This document shows, in pieces, positions 7,067 to 13,444 of a DNA stretch of 14,572 nucleotides. Position numbers and translations under genes: made by a program. Position 1 is the first letter of the stretch, and the number at the start of each line of letters is the position of its first letter. Location: positions 1 to 14,572 of the forward strand of contig JADLDQ010000236.1 in NCBI GenBank assembly GCA_020846575.1, given 5' to 3'. This stretch comes from Burkholderiales bacterium (GTDB taxonomy: Bacteria; Pseudomonadota; Gammaproteobacteria; Burkholderiales; SG8-39). The notes under the pieces are model-generated. The model had not been told where the DNA came from. It searched no databases and worked only from the letters and a program-made list of their open reading frames with translations.

Positions 7067-7073
7067 CTCGGCT

Positions 7074-7104
7074 TTGGATCGAAGACAGGCGCTTCTGCTA
7101 CAAT
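7074..7104 (+). promoter_or_regulatory. extended -10 promoter for acpP
   Basis: TGC-TACAAT at 7096-7104 is an extended -10 element: TGn followed by a five-of-six match to TATAAT. A poor -35-like TTGGAT lies at 7074-7079 with a 19-base spacer. The predicted start is near 7111, leaving a leader of about 48 bases before acpP. An internal promoter here fits the high demand for acyl carrier protein relative to the other Fab enzymes. Confidence 0.6.
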
Positions 7105-7158
7105 GCGCGCCTCAAAAACCGAGGACCCCGCCTGAACACAGGGAGAAGGAGCCCCAAG

Positions 7159-7401
7159 ATGGATAACGTCGAGCAGCGCGTCAAGAAGATCGTCGCCGAG
7201 CAGTTGGGCGTCAACGAGACGGAAATCAAGAGCACTTCGTCCTTCGTCGATGACCTGGGCGCCGATTCGCTGGACACGGTCGAGCTCGTGATGGCGCTGG
7301 AGGAGGAGTTCGAGACCGAGATTCCGGACGAGGAGGCCGAGAAGATCACCACCGTCCAGCAGGCCATCGACTATATCAACGCGCACCCCAAGAAGGCCTG
7401 A
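7159..7401 (+). CDS. acpP: acyl carrier protein
   Basis: ACP carries growing acyl chains on a 4'-phosphopantetheine arm for fatty-acid and phospholipid synthesis. The product has 80 residues and is very acidic. The attachment site is Ser37 in DDLGADSLDTVELVMALEEE, the canonical context, preceded by the N-terminal helix VEQRVKKIVAEQLGV. Helix IV ends TTVQQAIDYINAH. AAGGAG at 7146-7151, 7 bases before ATG 7159, is a near-ideal ribosome binding site. The gene has its own likely promoter in the fabG-acpP gap and an 8-bp hairpin around its stop codon. Both are consistent with production above its neighbours. Confidence 0.98.
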   Translation: MDNVEQRVKKIVAEQLGVNETEIKSTSSFVDDLGADSLDTVELVMALEEEFETEIPDEEAEKITTVQQAIDYINAHPKKA

Positions 7402-7412
7402 GCCGGCCTTCT
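7391..7412 (+). terminator. hairpin at the acpP stop codon, partial terminator or 3'-end stabiliser
   Basis: AGAAGGCC (7391-7398) pairs perfectly with GGCCTTCT (7405-7412) around a 6-nt loop that contains the acpP TGA. The following bases are CCTCCCCGCCCG, so there is no U-tract and full termination is unlikely. It could protect or define a short acpP mRNA while allowing readthrough into fabF. Confidence 0.4.
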
Positions 7413-7443
7413 CCTCCCCGCCCGTCGGGACCAGGACGTCCAT

Positions 7444-8682
7444 TTGAGCCGTCGCCGAGTCGCAGTCACCGGCCTGGGCATCATCTCTCCGGTCGGCAAC
7501 ACCGTGCAGCAGGCGTGGGCCACCATTCTGGAGGCCAGGCCGGGCATCGCGCGCATCACCCGCTTCGACGCCGCCGCCTTCTCCTCGCAGATCGCGGGCG
7601 AAGTGAAGGATTTCGACCCGGCGCACTACCTCCCGGCGAAGGAGGCGCGCCGCTTCGACACCTTTATTCACTACGGGCTGGCGGCCGGGCTGGACGCCAT
7701 CCGGGACTCCGGTCTGGACCTGGAGCGCGCCGACCGGAATCTCGTCGGCGTGTGCATCGGCTCGGGTATCGGCGGACTGCCGCTGATCGAGTCCACCGAC
7801 GAGGCCTACCGTGCGGGTGGTCCGCGCAAGATCTCGCCCTTCTTCGTGCCCGGGACCATTATCAACCTGATATCCGGCCAGCTCTCGATCATGTGCGGAT
7901 TGAAGGGGCCGAATATGGCGGTCGTGAGCGCCTGCACCACCGCGAACCATTGCATCGGCGAGGCGGGCCGCCTGATCGAGTACGGCGACGCGGATGTCAT
8001 GGTGGCCGGCGGCGCGGAATCCACCATCTCCCCGCTGGGTCTGGGTGGCTTCTGTGCCGCGCGCGCCCTGTCCTCCCGCAACGACGATCCAAAGGCCGCG
8101 AGCCGCCCCTGGGACCGGGATCGAGACGGCTTCGTGCTGGGCGAGGGTGCGGGCGTACTGGTCCTGGAGGAACTGGAACACGCGCGGCGGCGCGGCGCGC
8201 GCATCTACGGCGAGCTTGCCGGCTACGGGATGAGCGCCGACGCGCACCACATCACCGCGCCCTGCGAGGACGGCGATGGCGCGCTTCGCTGCATGGCGAA
8301 CGCGTTGCGCAACGCCCGCCTGGCGCCGGATGGCATCGACTACATCAACGCCCACGGCACCTCCACCCCGCTGGGGGACGTGGCGGAGACCATCGCCGTC
8401 AAGCGCTGCTTCGGCGGGCACGCTGCCCGACTCGCCATGAGTTCCACCAAGTCGATGACCGGTCACCTCCTGGGTGCGGCGGGCGGGGTGGAAGCGGTGT
8501 TCTCGGTGCTGGCCGTTCATCAGCAGGTGGCGCCGCCCACCGCGAATCTCGACCATCCCAGCCCGGATTGCGACCTGGACTACGTGCCCGGGTCCGCCCG
8601 ACCGATGCCGATCCGGGCAGCACTCTCGAACTCCTTCGGGTTCGGCGGCACCAACGGCACGCTGATCTTCTCGCGGCTTTGA
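7444..8682 (+). CDS. fabF: beta-ketoacyl-ACP synthase II (FabF)
   Basis: FabF elongates acyl-ACP with malonyl-ACP in the cytoplasm. The 412-residue protein has the Cys-His-His triad at Cys164 (SACTTANH), His304 (NAHGTSTP) and His341 (MTGHLLGAAG), with Lys336 in SSTKSMTGH. E. coli FabF has Cys163, His303, Lys335 and His340. GFGGTNGTLIF closes the protein. The start is TTG 7444, giving MSRRRVAVTGLGIISPVGN, which matches the family N-terminus. AGGA at 7433-7436 lies 7 bases upstream, and no in-frame ATG exists near it. After the active-site Cys it reads TTANHCIG where FabF proteins more often have a Gly-rich TGVHNIG-like segment, a small variation. The stop overlaps the next gene. Confidence 0.97.
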   Translation: MSRRRVAVTGLGIISPVGNTVQQAWATILEARPGIARITRFDAAAFSSQIAGEVKDFDPAHYLPAKEARRFDTFIHYGLAAGLDAIRDSGLDLERADRNLVGVCIGSGIGGLPLIESTDEAYRAGGPRKISPFFVPGTIINLISGQLSIMCGLKGPNMAVVSACTTANHCIGEAGRLIEYGDADVMVAGGAESTISPLGLGGFCAARALSSRNDDPKAASRPWDRDRDGFVLGEGAGVLVLEELEHARRRGARIYGELAGYGMSADAHHITAPCEDGDGALRCMANALRNARLAPDGIDYINAHGTSTPLGDVAETIAVKRCFGGHAARLAMSSTKSMTGHLLGAAGGVEAVFSVLAVHQQVAPPTANLDHPSPDCDLDYVPGSARPMPIRAALSNSFGFGGTNGTLIFSRL

Positions 8683-9098
8683 CGCCGGTCCACAGCCTCG
8701 CACTGCAACCCTCGCGCCTGCTCGCGGCCATTCTCCTGGCTGCGCATGCCGCCGCGCTGGTGTGCCTAGCCGCCACGCTCTCGGGCCCGCCCCTGTGGCT
8801 GGCCGCGGCCGGGGTGCTGCTATCGGCCGGCTGGAGCGCCGGCGACGCCCTCCTGCGGCTGCCCGGTTCGGTGGTCCGGGTCGATCTCGCCGACGACGGC
8901 AGCGGCCGATGGGTCGAGCGCTCCGGGCAGGCGCACGAGGTGGCCGCGGTGAGGGCCTCCTGGGTCGCTGCCGGCGTGGTCGTGCTCGGCATGCGGGGTC
9001 CGCGGCGGAGGCTGCGCTGGATCGCCGTGTTTCCCGACGCCGCCGGCGCCGATGCGCTGCGGCGCCTGAGGGTCTGGCTGCGATGGCGGTGCGAATGA
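8679..9098 (+). CDS. YgfX family inner-membrane protein
   Basis: This 139-residue product starts at TTG 8679, which overlaps the fabF stop (TTGA), so it is probably made by translational coupling. It has two hydrophobic segments near the N-terminus (about 13-32 and 37-52). A cytoplasmic part follows that ends FPDAAGADALRRLRVWLRW, a pattern typical of YgfX/CptA-like proteins (DUF1434). In E. coli, ygfX is paired with sdhE (ygfY) and was reported as a cytoskeleton-targeting toxin; others question that role. No sdhE-like gene is present here. The gene sits between fabF and rpoE, and its function in this setting is unknown. Family assignment rests on topology and the C-terminal motif, so I am fairly but not fully sure. 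Confidence 0.75.
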   Translation: MTPVHSLALQPSRLLAAILLAAHAAALVCLAATLSGPPLWLAAAGVLLSAGWSAGDALLRLPGSVVRVDLADDGSGRWVERSGQAHEVAAVRASWVAAGVVVLGMRGPRRRLRWIAVFPDAAGADALRRLRVWLRWRCE

Positions 9099-9099
9099 T

Positions 9100-9116
9100 C
9101 GCCGGCCGCGCCGGCG
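9100..9116 (+). terminator. perfect 7-bp hairpin after the YgfX-family gene
   Basis: CGCCGGC (9100-9106) and GCCGGCG (9110-9116) form a fully paired GC stem with a CGC loop, starting 2 bases after the YgfX stop. There is no T-run. It may mark the 3' end of the fab transcript just before the sigma-E promoter, or be a GC-rich coincidence. Confidence 0.3.
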
Positions 9117-9129
9117 CAGCGTGCAGGGA

Positions 9130-9157
9130 TGAACTTATCGCGACTGCGAGGGTCAGT
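9130..9157 (+). promoter_or_regulatory. sigma-E (RpoE/AlgU-type) promoter upstream of rpoE
   Basis: TGAACTT at 9130-9136 matches the sigma-E -35 consensus GGAACTT in six of seven positions. After a 16-base spacer, TCAGT at 9153-9157 resembles the -10 element (TCTGA/TCAAA). Spacing and both cores fit RpoE/AlgU promoters. It would start transcription near 9163, leaving a leader of about 84 bases, and makes rpoE autoregulated, as in E. coli and Pseudomonas. Confidence 0.65.
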
Positions 9158-9230
9158 AGGGCAGGGAAGTCGGGGCAGGTCAGGGGCTGGTACTCTGCAC
9201 CGCTCACCGGGTGCCGGGCAGGCCGCCGCG

Positions 9231-9246
9231 GCGCCGGGGCCGGCGC
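9231..9246 (+). promoter_or_regulatory. hairpin abutting the rpoE start codon
   Basis: GCGCCGG (9231-9237) and CCGGCGC (9240-9246) are perfect inverted repeats, and the last base touches the ATG at 9247. The only G-rich tract that could act as ribosome binding site (9236-9239) lies at the tip. It may limit rpoE translation, but GC-rich sequence makes chance pairing more likely than usual. Confidence 0.4.
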
Positions 9247-9846
9247 ATGAGCGACCGCGAGGTCGACCGCCAGCTGGTCGAGCGTGTCCAGCACGGCGAC
9301 AAACAGGCCTTCGAACTGCTGGTATCGAAGTATCAGCGGCGGCTCATGCGCCTGCTGTCGCGTTTCATTCGCGATGCGGGCGAGGTCGAAGACGTGGCAC
9401 AGGAGGCGTTCATCAAGGCCTACCGGGCACTGCCCAGCTTTCGCGGGGAAAGCGCCTTCTACACCTGGCTGTACCGCATCGGAATCAACACCGCCAAGAA
9501 TCACCTGGTCGCCATGAGACGCCGGGCGCCGGCGGCGATCGAGCAGGATTCAGGCGATGCCGAAGCCTTCGAGGACAACATCCAGCTGAGCGACATCGGC
9601 ACGCCCGAGAGCGTGCTCATGTCCAAGCAGATCGCGGCGACCGTCAACGACGCGATGGACAGTCTGCCAGAGGAACTGCGGACCGCGATCACCCTCAGGG
9701 AGATCGAGGGACTGAGCTACGAGGAGATCGCGGCCATCATGAACTGCCCGATCGGCACGGTGCGCTCGCGCATCTTCAGGGCGCGCGAGGCGATTGCCGA
9801 GCGGCTGCGGCCGCTGCTCGATTCGCGCGGCGGCGATCGATGGTAG
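9247..9846 (+). CDS. rpoE: RNA polymerase sigma factor RpoE (sigma-E, ECF family)
   Basis: Sigma-E directs RNA polymerase to envelope-stress genes when released from RseA. The 199-residue protein aligns along its length with E. coli RpoE. Region 2 (about 10-88) contains DVAQEAFIKAYRALPSFRG and AFYTWLYRIGINTAKNHLV. Region 4 (about 140-184) contains LPEELRTAITLREIEGLSYE and the helix-turn-helix block IMNCPIGTVRSRIFRAREAI. ATG 9247 gives MSDREVDRQLVERVQ, matching the E. coli N-terminus. A GTG at 9211 would add 12 Arg-rich residues with no counterpart. A sigma-E-type promoter and a hairpin at the start codon precede it. It is followed by rseA after 139 bases, a longer gap than in E. coli. Confidence 0.97.
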   Translation: MSDREVDRQLVERVQHGDKQAFELLVSKYQRRLMRLLSRFIRDAGEVEDVAQEAFIKAYRALPSFRGESAFYTWLYRIGINTAKNHLVAMRRRAPAAIEQDSGDAEAFEDNIQLSDIGTPESVLMSKQIAATVNDAMDSLPEELRTAITLREIEGLSYEEIAAIMNCPIGTVRSRIFRAREAIAERLRPLLDSRGGDRW

Positions 9847-9912
9847 CGGCGGCGTTCCACTGCAGGGTGCGTGCCGCGGGCGCAGATCGCCCCCGGCGCG
9901 CGGCTGCGCATC

Positions 9913-9940
9913 GCGGGCGCCGGGGGGGCGTGGCGCCCGC
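9913..9940 (+). other. 9-bp perfect stem-loop in the rpoE-rseA gap
   Basis: GCGGGCGCC (9913-9921) pairs with GGCGCCCGC (9932-9940) around a G-rich 10-nt loop. This is the longest perfect stem I found, in a 139-base gap between sigma factor and anti-sigma factor genes. A weaker stem (GGGCG/CGCCC) lies some 30 bases upstream. No U-tract follows, so attenuation would need another mechanism such as pausing or RNase processing. Confidence 0.4.
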
Positions 9941-9985
9941 CGCCCTGTGCGGGACCCGCCGGAATCCTGCGGCGGAGGCTTGGAC

Positions 9986-10516
9986 ATGAAGCAGCATTTG
10001 TCGGAATGGGTCGACGGGGAACTGGACGAGGCGCAGGCGCGGCAGCTGCTCTCTGCGGTGAAGTCCGACCCCGCCCTGCGCGAGTCCTGGGACGCGTACC
10101 ACCTGATCGGGGACGCGCTGCGCGGCCAAGCGGGCCGAGGGATCGCGCAGCGCCTCGCGCAACGGCTCGCGCGCGAGGCGACGGTGCTCGCGCCGCAACG
10201 GCGCTCGCCCGCGCGCGCCGGGCGCCTGCGGAACTGGTCGCTGTCCGCGGCGGCGGCGCTCGCGGCGGTGACGCTGATCGCATGGCTGGCGGCGCCCATG
10301 GCGCCGATCGAGCCGCAGGTCGCGAGTGCGCCCGTTCGCAGCGGCGCCCCGGCGCCGAGCCCGCTCGCCGTGGCGAGCGGCCCGCAGGCGCGCTCGGCGC
10401 ACGCCGAGGTCGAGGGCTACCTGCTGGCGCACCAGAGGTATTCCTCCATGGGAGCCATGCAGGGCGTTGCGCCCTACCTGCGAGCCGTCTCGGACGAGCC
10501 GCGGGGCGATCGGTGA
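9986..10516 (+). CDS. rseA: sigma-E anti-sigma factor RseA (MucA-like)
   Basis: RseA is a single-pass inner-membrane protein that holds sigma-E with its cytoplasmic N-terminus and is destroyed by regulated proteolysis on envelope stress. ATG 9986 has GGAGG at 9974-9978, 7 bases upstream, and gives 176 residues. The N-terminal anti-sigma domain (residues 4-47) contains LSEWVDGELDEAQARQLLS and WDAYHLIGDALRG, typical of RseA/MucA. One membrane segment covers about 84-104. A Pro/Ala-rich periplasmic part ends with YLLAHQRYSSMGAMQGVAPYLRAVS (split here only for description: residues 145-169), a tail common in betaproteobacterial and MucA-type proteins. Position between rpoE and rseB confirms the identity. 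The stop overlaps the rseB start (GTGA). Confidence 0.94.
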   Translation: MKQHLSEWVDGELDEAQARQLLSAVKSDPALRESWDAYHLIGDALRGQAGRGIAQRLAQRLAREATVLAPQRRSPARAGRLRNWSLSAAAALAAVTLIAWLAAPMAPIEPQVASAPVRSGAPAPSPLAVASGPQARSAHAEVEGYLLAHQRYSSMGAMQGVAPYLRAVSDEPRGDR

Positions 10517-11493
10517 GAGCGGCGGCGGCCGCCGTTGCCTGCGCCGCGGTCCTGTTCGGTGCCGCGCCCGGCGGCGCCCTCGCGCAGGCGGCGGAGGCCG
10601 CCGGCTGGTTGCAGAAGGCCTACGCCGCCACCCGCAACCTGTCCTTCTCCGGGACCTTCGTCTACCAGCAAGGCGGGCAGAGCGAGACCTCGCGGATCAC
10701 CCGCATCGTCGAGGGGGAACTCGCGCGCGAGAAGCTGGAGACGCTCGACGGCACGCCCCGCGAGGTGGTGCGCACCGGTGAACAGGTGCTGTGTTACCTG
10801 CCCGCCTCGACGACCCTCAGGATCGACCGCCAGACCGGACAGCCTGTGTTTCCGGGCGCGTTCACCGGCAGGCTGAGCGACATCGCCGGAAACTACACTG
10901 CGCGCAAGCAGGCGATGGACCGCGTAGCCGGCTACGACTGCCAGGTCATCGTGCTGGAGCCCCGCGACCGAATGCGCTACGGCCAGAAGCTGTGGGTGGA
11001 AGCGCAAACCGGCATGCTGCTCAAGGCGAAGACCTTCGACGAGAACGGCGCCGTGGTCGAGCAATTCGCCTTCACGCAAATCCAGCTTGGCGGAACCTTC
11101 GCGCCGGAGCTGCTGCGCTCCAGGTTCGAGTCCGCGGGCAAGTCCTGGCGGGTCGAGGACGCGCAGGTGATCGAGCGCGACCTGTCGCGGGAGGGCTGGC
11201 AGATCCGCGAGGGGGTATCGGGTTACCGCAAGATCGCGGAGATGACCCGCACGCTGGGAGGCATTCCCGGCGTCGGTCACATCGTACTCTCGGACGGGCT
11301 CGCGGCGATGTCGGTGTTCATCGAGCCGGCCAAGTCCAGGGTGCTGCGCTCGCTGCCGGTGCTCACGCGCTATGGGGCGATCAGCGTCTACGCGCGCCAG
11401 CTCGGCGCCCACCGCGTCACCGCGGTGGGCGAGGCGCCGCTCCAGGGCGTACGCGCGATCGCGAACGCGGTAGAGTTCCGCAGGCCGAACTAG
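10513..11493 (+). CDS. rseB: periplasmic sigma-E regulator RseB (MucB)
   Basis: RseB binds the periplasmic part of RseA and shields it from DegS-type cleavage until lipopolysaccharide or lipoprotein stress releases it. The GTG at 10513 overlaps the rseA stop and gives 326 residues, close to the usual 318. The first 24 residues form an Ala-rich signal peptide ending ALA|QA. The mature part starts with AAGWLQKAYAATRNLSFSGT and FVYQQGG, the MucB/RseB N-domain. That domain resembles lipoprotein carriers LolA/LolB. A C-domain from about 220 ends with HRVTAVGEAPLQGVRAIANA. Coupling to rseA would keep the two binding partners in proportion. A 114-base gap follows before degP, with no convincing promoter. 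Confidence 0.94.
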   Translation: MRAAAAAVACAAVLFGAAPGGALAQAAEAAGWLQKAYAATRNLSFSGTFVYQQGGQSETSRITRIVEGELAREKLETLDGTPREVVRTGEQVLCYLPASTTLRIDRQTGQPVFPGAFTGRLSDIAGNYTARKQAMDRVAGYDCQVIVLEPRDRMRYGQKLWVEAQTGMLLKAKTFDENGAVVEQFAFTQIQLGGTFAPELLRSRFESAGKSWRVEDAQVIERDLSREGWQIREGVSGYRKIAEMTRTLGGIPGVGHIVLSDGLAAMSVFIEPAKSRVLRSLPVLTRYGAISVYARQLGAHRVTAVGEAPLQGVRAIANAVEFRRPN

Positions 11494-11544
11494 AATCCGT
11501 ACCGCAGGCGGCATCCATCCGTGCCGCGGGTGGAACCCGGAACC

Positions 11545-11583
11545 CCGCGCGCCGCAGCATCCCGTACCGGGGTGAGCGCGCGG
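11545..11583 (+). other. imperfect stem-loop upstream of the degP start
   Basis: CCGCGCGC (11545-11552) can pair with GCGCGCGG (11576-11583). A smaller CCCG-TAC-CGGG helix (11561-11571) can form inside the loop. It ends 24 bases before the protease ATG at 11608. It may structure the leader, but low-complexity GC sequence gives such matches easily. Confidence 0.22.
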
Positions 11584-11607
11584 AACACCGAACTCGGGGG
11601 GCTCACG

Positions 11608-13056
11608 ATGTTCACCTACCTCAAGTCCCAAGTCGCTGCGGCGGCCGTCGTCGCGGCGCTGCTGCCGGCGCCGGCCCTGCCGCAGGTGCGCGCGCTGCCG
11701 GACTTCACGGATCTGGTGGAAATGCAGGGCGCCTCGGTGGTCAACATCAGCACCATCAGCGAGCGGCGCGCGGGCGCCGGACCGCAGGCGCCGGGCCTGG
11801 GCGAGAACGACCCCTTCTACGAATTCTTCCGCCGCTTCATTCCGCAGCCCCCCTCTCCCGGGCAGGGGCAGCCGCCGCGCGACCTGGAGAGCCGCTCCCT
11901 GGGCTCGGGATTCGTGATCAGCAGCGACGGCTACGTGCTCACCAACGCGCACGTGGTGAACAACGCCGACGAGATCAGGGTCAAGCTCAACGACAAGCGC
12001 GAGTTCAAGGCGCGCGTCATCGGCGCGGACACGCGCACCGACCTCGCGCTGCTCAAGATCGAGGCAGGCGGCCTGCAGGCGGTGCGCTTCGGTGATCCCT
12101 CGAAACTGAAGGTCGGCGAATGGGTGCTCGCGATCGGTTCGCCGTTCGGCTTCGACAACACCGTAACCGCCGGCATCGTCTCGGCCAAGGGCCGCAGCCT
12201 GCCGCAGGAGAATTTCGTTCCCTTCATCCAGACCGACGTGGCCATCAATCCCGGAAATTCCGGCGGACCGCTGTTCAACATGCGCGGTGAGGTGGTCGGG
12301 ATCAACTCGCAGATCTACAGCCGCACCGGCGGGTTCATGGGGCTGTCGTTCGCGATCCCGATCGACGTGGCGATGAGCGTGCAGAGCCAGCTCCGGGTGT
12401 CCGGGCGCGTCCAGCGCGGGCGCATCGGGGTGGTCATACAGGAGGTGTCGCGGGAACTCGCCGAGTCCTTCGGGCTGGGAAAGCCCGCGGGCGCACTGGT
12501 CAACGCGGTGGAGAAAGGCGGCCCGGCGGAGAAGGCGGGCGTTCGGGTCGGGGACATCATCACCCGCTTCGACGGCAAGGTGGTCGAGAGTTCCAGCGAC
12601 CTGCCGCGAATGGTGGGCGGCACCATGCCCGGTTCGCGCGCCAGCATGGAACTGTGGCGAAGCGGCGGCACGCGCAGCATCACGGTCGAGGTCGGGGAAC
12701 TGCCGGAAGACCGGGTCGCAACGAGCCGGGTACCGGGGCGCGGCAGCGCCCCCGCGCAGGCCGCCAACCGGCTCGGGCTGGTGGTGAGCGATCTATCCGC
12801 CCAGCAGCGGCGCGAACTGAAGCTGGAGGGCGGCGTCGTCATCGACGACGTGAGGCAGAACGTGCGCGCCGACCTGCGGCGCGGCGACGTGATCCTGGCC
12901 GTTTCCAGCCGGGGCCAGACCACGGAGCTGAGAAGCGCCGAGCAGTTCAACAAGCTGCTCTCGCAGCTCGACCGCGACACCACCATCACGCTTCAGATCC
13001 GCCGCGGCGAGTCCAACCTGTTCGTCACCGTCCGCGGCGAGGCGCCGCGCGGGTGA
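11608..13056 (+). CDS. degP: DegP/DegQ/MucD-type periplasmic serine protease (HtrA family)
   Basis: HtrA proteases degrade or refold damaged proteins in the periplasm and are classic sigma-E targets. ATG 11608 starts a signal peptide (hydrophobic core about 9-24, cleavage near 29) and gives 482 residues. The trypsin-like domain has His115 (TNAHVV), Asp145 (RTDLALLK) and Ser218 (GNSGGPL). PDZ1 spans about 271-365 and PDZ2 about 387-477. A proline-rich loop (80-92) is probably the LA-loop region. The frame stays open up to GTG 11521, but that extension has no signal-peptide character. GGGGGG at 11596-11601 is a weak ribosome binding site. The position after rseB matches mucD in the Pseudomonas algU cluster. 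The stop overlaps the next gene (GTGA at 13053-13056). Confidence 0.95.
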   Translation: MFTYLKSQVAAAAVVAALLPAPALPQVRALPDFTDLVEMQGASVVNISTISERRAGAGPQAPGLGENDPFYEFFRRFIPQPPSPGQGQPPRDLESRSLGSGFVISSDGYVLTNAHVVNNADEIRVKLNDKREFKARVIGADTRTDLALLKIEAGGLQAVRFGDPSKLKVGEWVLAIGSPFGFDNTVTAGIVSAKGRSLPQENFVPFIQTDVAINPGNSGGPLFNMRGEVVGINSQIYSRTGGFMGLSFAIPIDVAMSVQSQLRVSGRVQRGRIGVVIQEVSRELAESFGLGKPAGALVNAVEKGGPAEKAGVRVGDIITRFDGKVVESSSDLPRMVGGTMPGSRASMELWRSGGTRSITVEVGELPEDRVATSRVPGRGSAPAQAANRLGLVVSDLSAQQRRELKLEGGVVIDDVRQNVRADLRRGDVILAVSSRGQTTELRSAEQFNKLLSQLDRDTTITLQIRRGESNLFVTVRGEAPRG

Positions 13057-13367
13057 ACCCGGACCGCCGCGCAGCGGCGCCGCGCCGCCGGTCCGCGGCG
13101 GGCGAGGATGCCCCCGGCGCGTGCCCGCCGCGGCTGACGCTGTACAGCCGCGGCTGCTGCCATCTGTGCCACGAGATGCGCGAAGCGCTCGAGGCGCTTG
13201 GCCGCCTGGAGCGGTTCGAACTCGCTGTGCTCGACATCGACGACGACCCGGCGCTCCAGGCGCGGTTCGGCCGCGACGTGCCGGTCCTCGCGCACGGCGA
13301 CAGGGAAATCGCCCGCCACCGGCTGGACGCGGCGATCGTGCGCGCCTATCTGGCCGGTATCGGCTAG
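13053..13367 (+). CDS. glutaredoxin-like thioredoxin-fold protein (DUF836 family)
   Basis: The 104-residue product starts at GTG 13053 within the protease stop region. After about 27 Arg- and Ala-rich residues comes a small thioredoxin-fold domain. LTLYSRGCCHLCHEM (residues 29-43) carries the CxxC pair in CHLC, with an extra Cys just before it. FELAVLDIDDDPALQARFG and the cis-Pro-type DVPVLAHGD (74-82) complete the fold. Such proteins are annotated as glutaredoxin family or DUF836, and a copy between degP/mucD and lepA is common in Betaproteobacteria. There is no signal peptide, so it is cytoplasmic despite coupling to a periplasmic protease. Substrate and electron donor are unknown. The N-terminal extension is the least certain part, but no later in-frame ATG, GTG or TTG exists before the domain. 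Confidence 0.85.
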   Translation: MNPDRRAAAPRRRSAAGEDAPGACPPRLTLYSRGCCHLCHEMREALEALGRLERFELAVLDIDDDPALQARFGRDVPVLAHGDREIARHRLDAAIVRAYLAGIG

Positions 13368-13417
13368 AATTGCCGCGGTTCAAGCAGATTCCCAGGCATG
13401 AGTCCGAGATAGCAAAG

Positions 13418-13444
13418 GGTGCCCGCGCGGCACCGTTTTTTTTT
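13418..13444 (+). terminator. intrinsic terminator or attenuator directly before lepA
   Basis: GGTGCC (13418-13423) pairs perfectly with GGCACC (13429-13434) around a CGCGC loop, followed by G and nine Ts (13436-13444). This is the only full rho-independent terminator I found in the window. The T-run touches the lepA ATG at 13445. It would end the rpoE operon. Any lepA transcript starting upstream must pass through it. Confidence 0.8.

Noticed and set aside
7063..7068. TTGACT as the -35 box for acpP
   Set aside because: It is 30 bases from the TACAAT -10 element, far beyond a workable spacer, and overlaps the fabG stop.
7036..9504. 822-codon open frame on the minus strand across acpP, fabF, ygfX and rpoE
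   Set aside because: It mirrors strongly supported genes on the plus strand, its product is Arg/Gly/His-rich with no recognisable domain, and long antisense frames are routine in GC-rich DNA.
11532..11564. GGAACCCGGAACCC upstream of degP as a second sigma-E promoter
   Set aside because: Two GGAAC cores are present, but no TCnnA-type -10 lies at 15-17 bases from either; the best match is TCCCG at 14 bases, too weak to call.
11521..11607. Upstream GTG start for the DegP-type protease
   Set aside because: The added 29 residues would bury the signal peptide behind a charged stretch and have no family match; ATG 11608 gives a proper signal peptide.
10474..11952. 492-codon minus-strand open frame opposite rseB and degP
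   Set aside because: Antisense to rseB and the start of degP; composition is typical of a GC-driven shadow frame.
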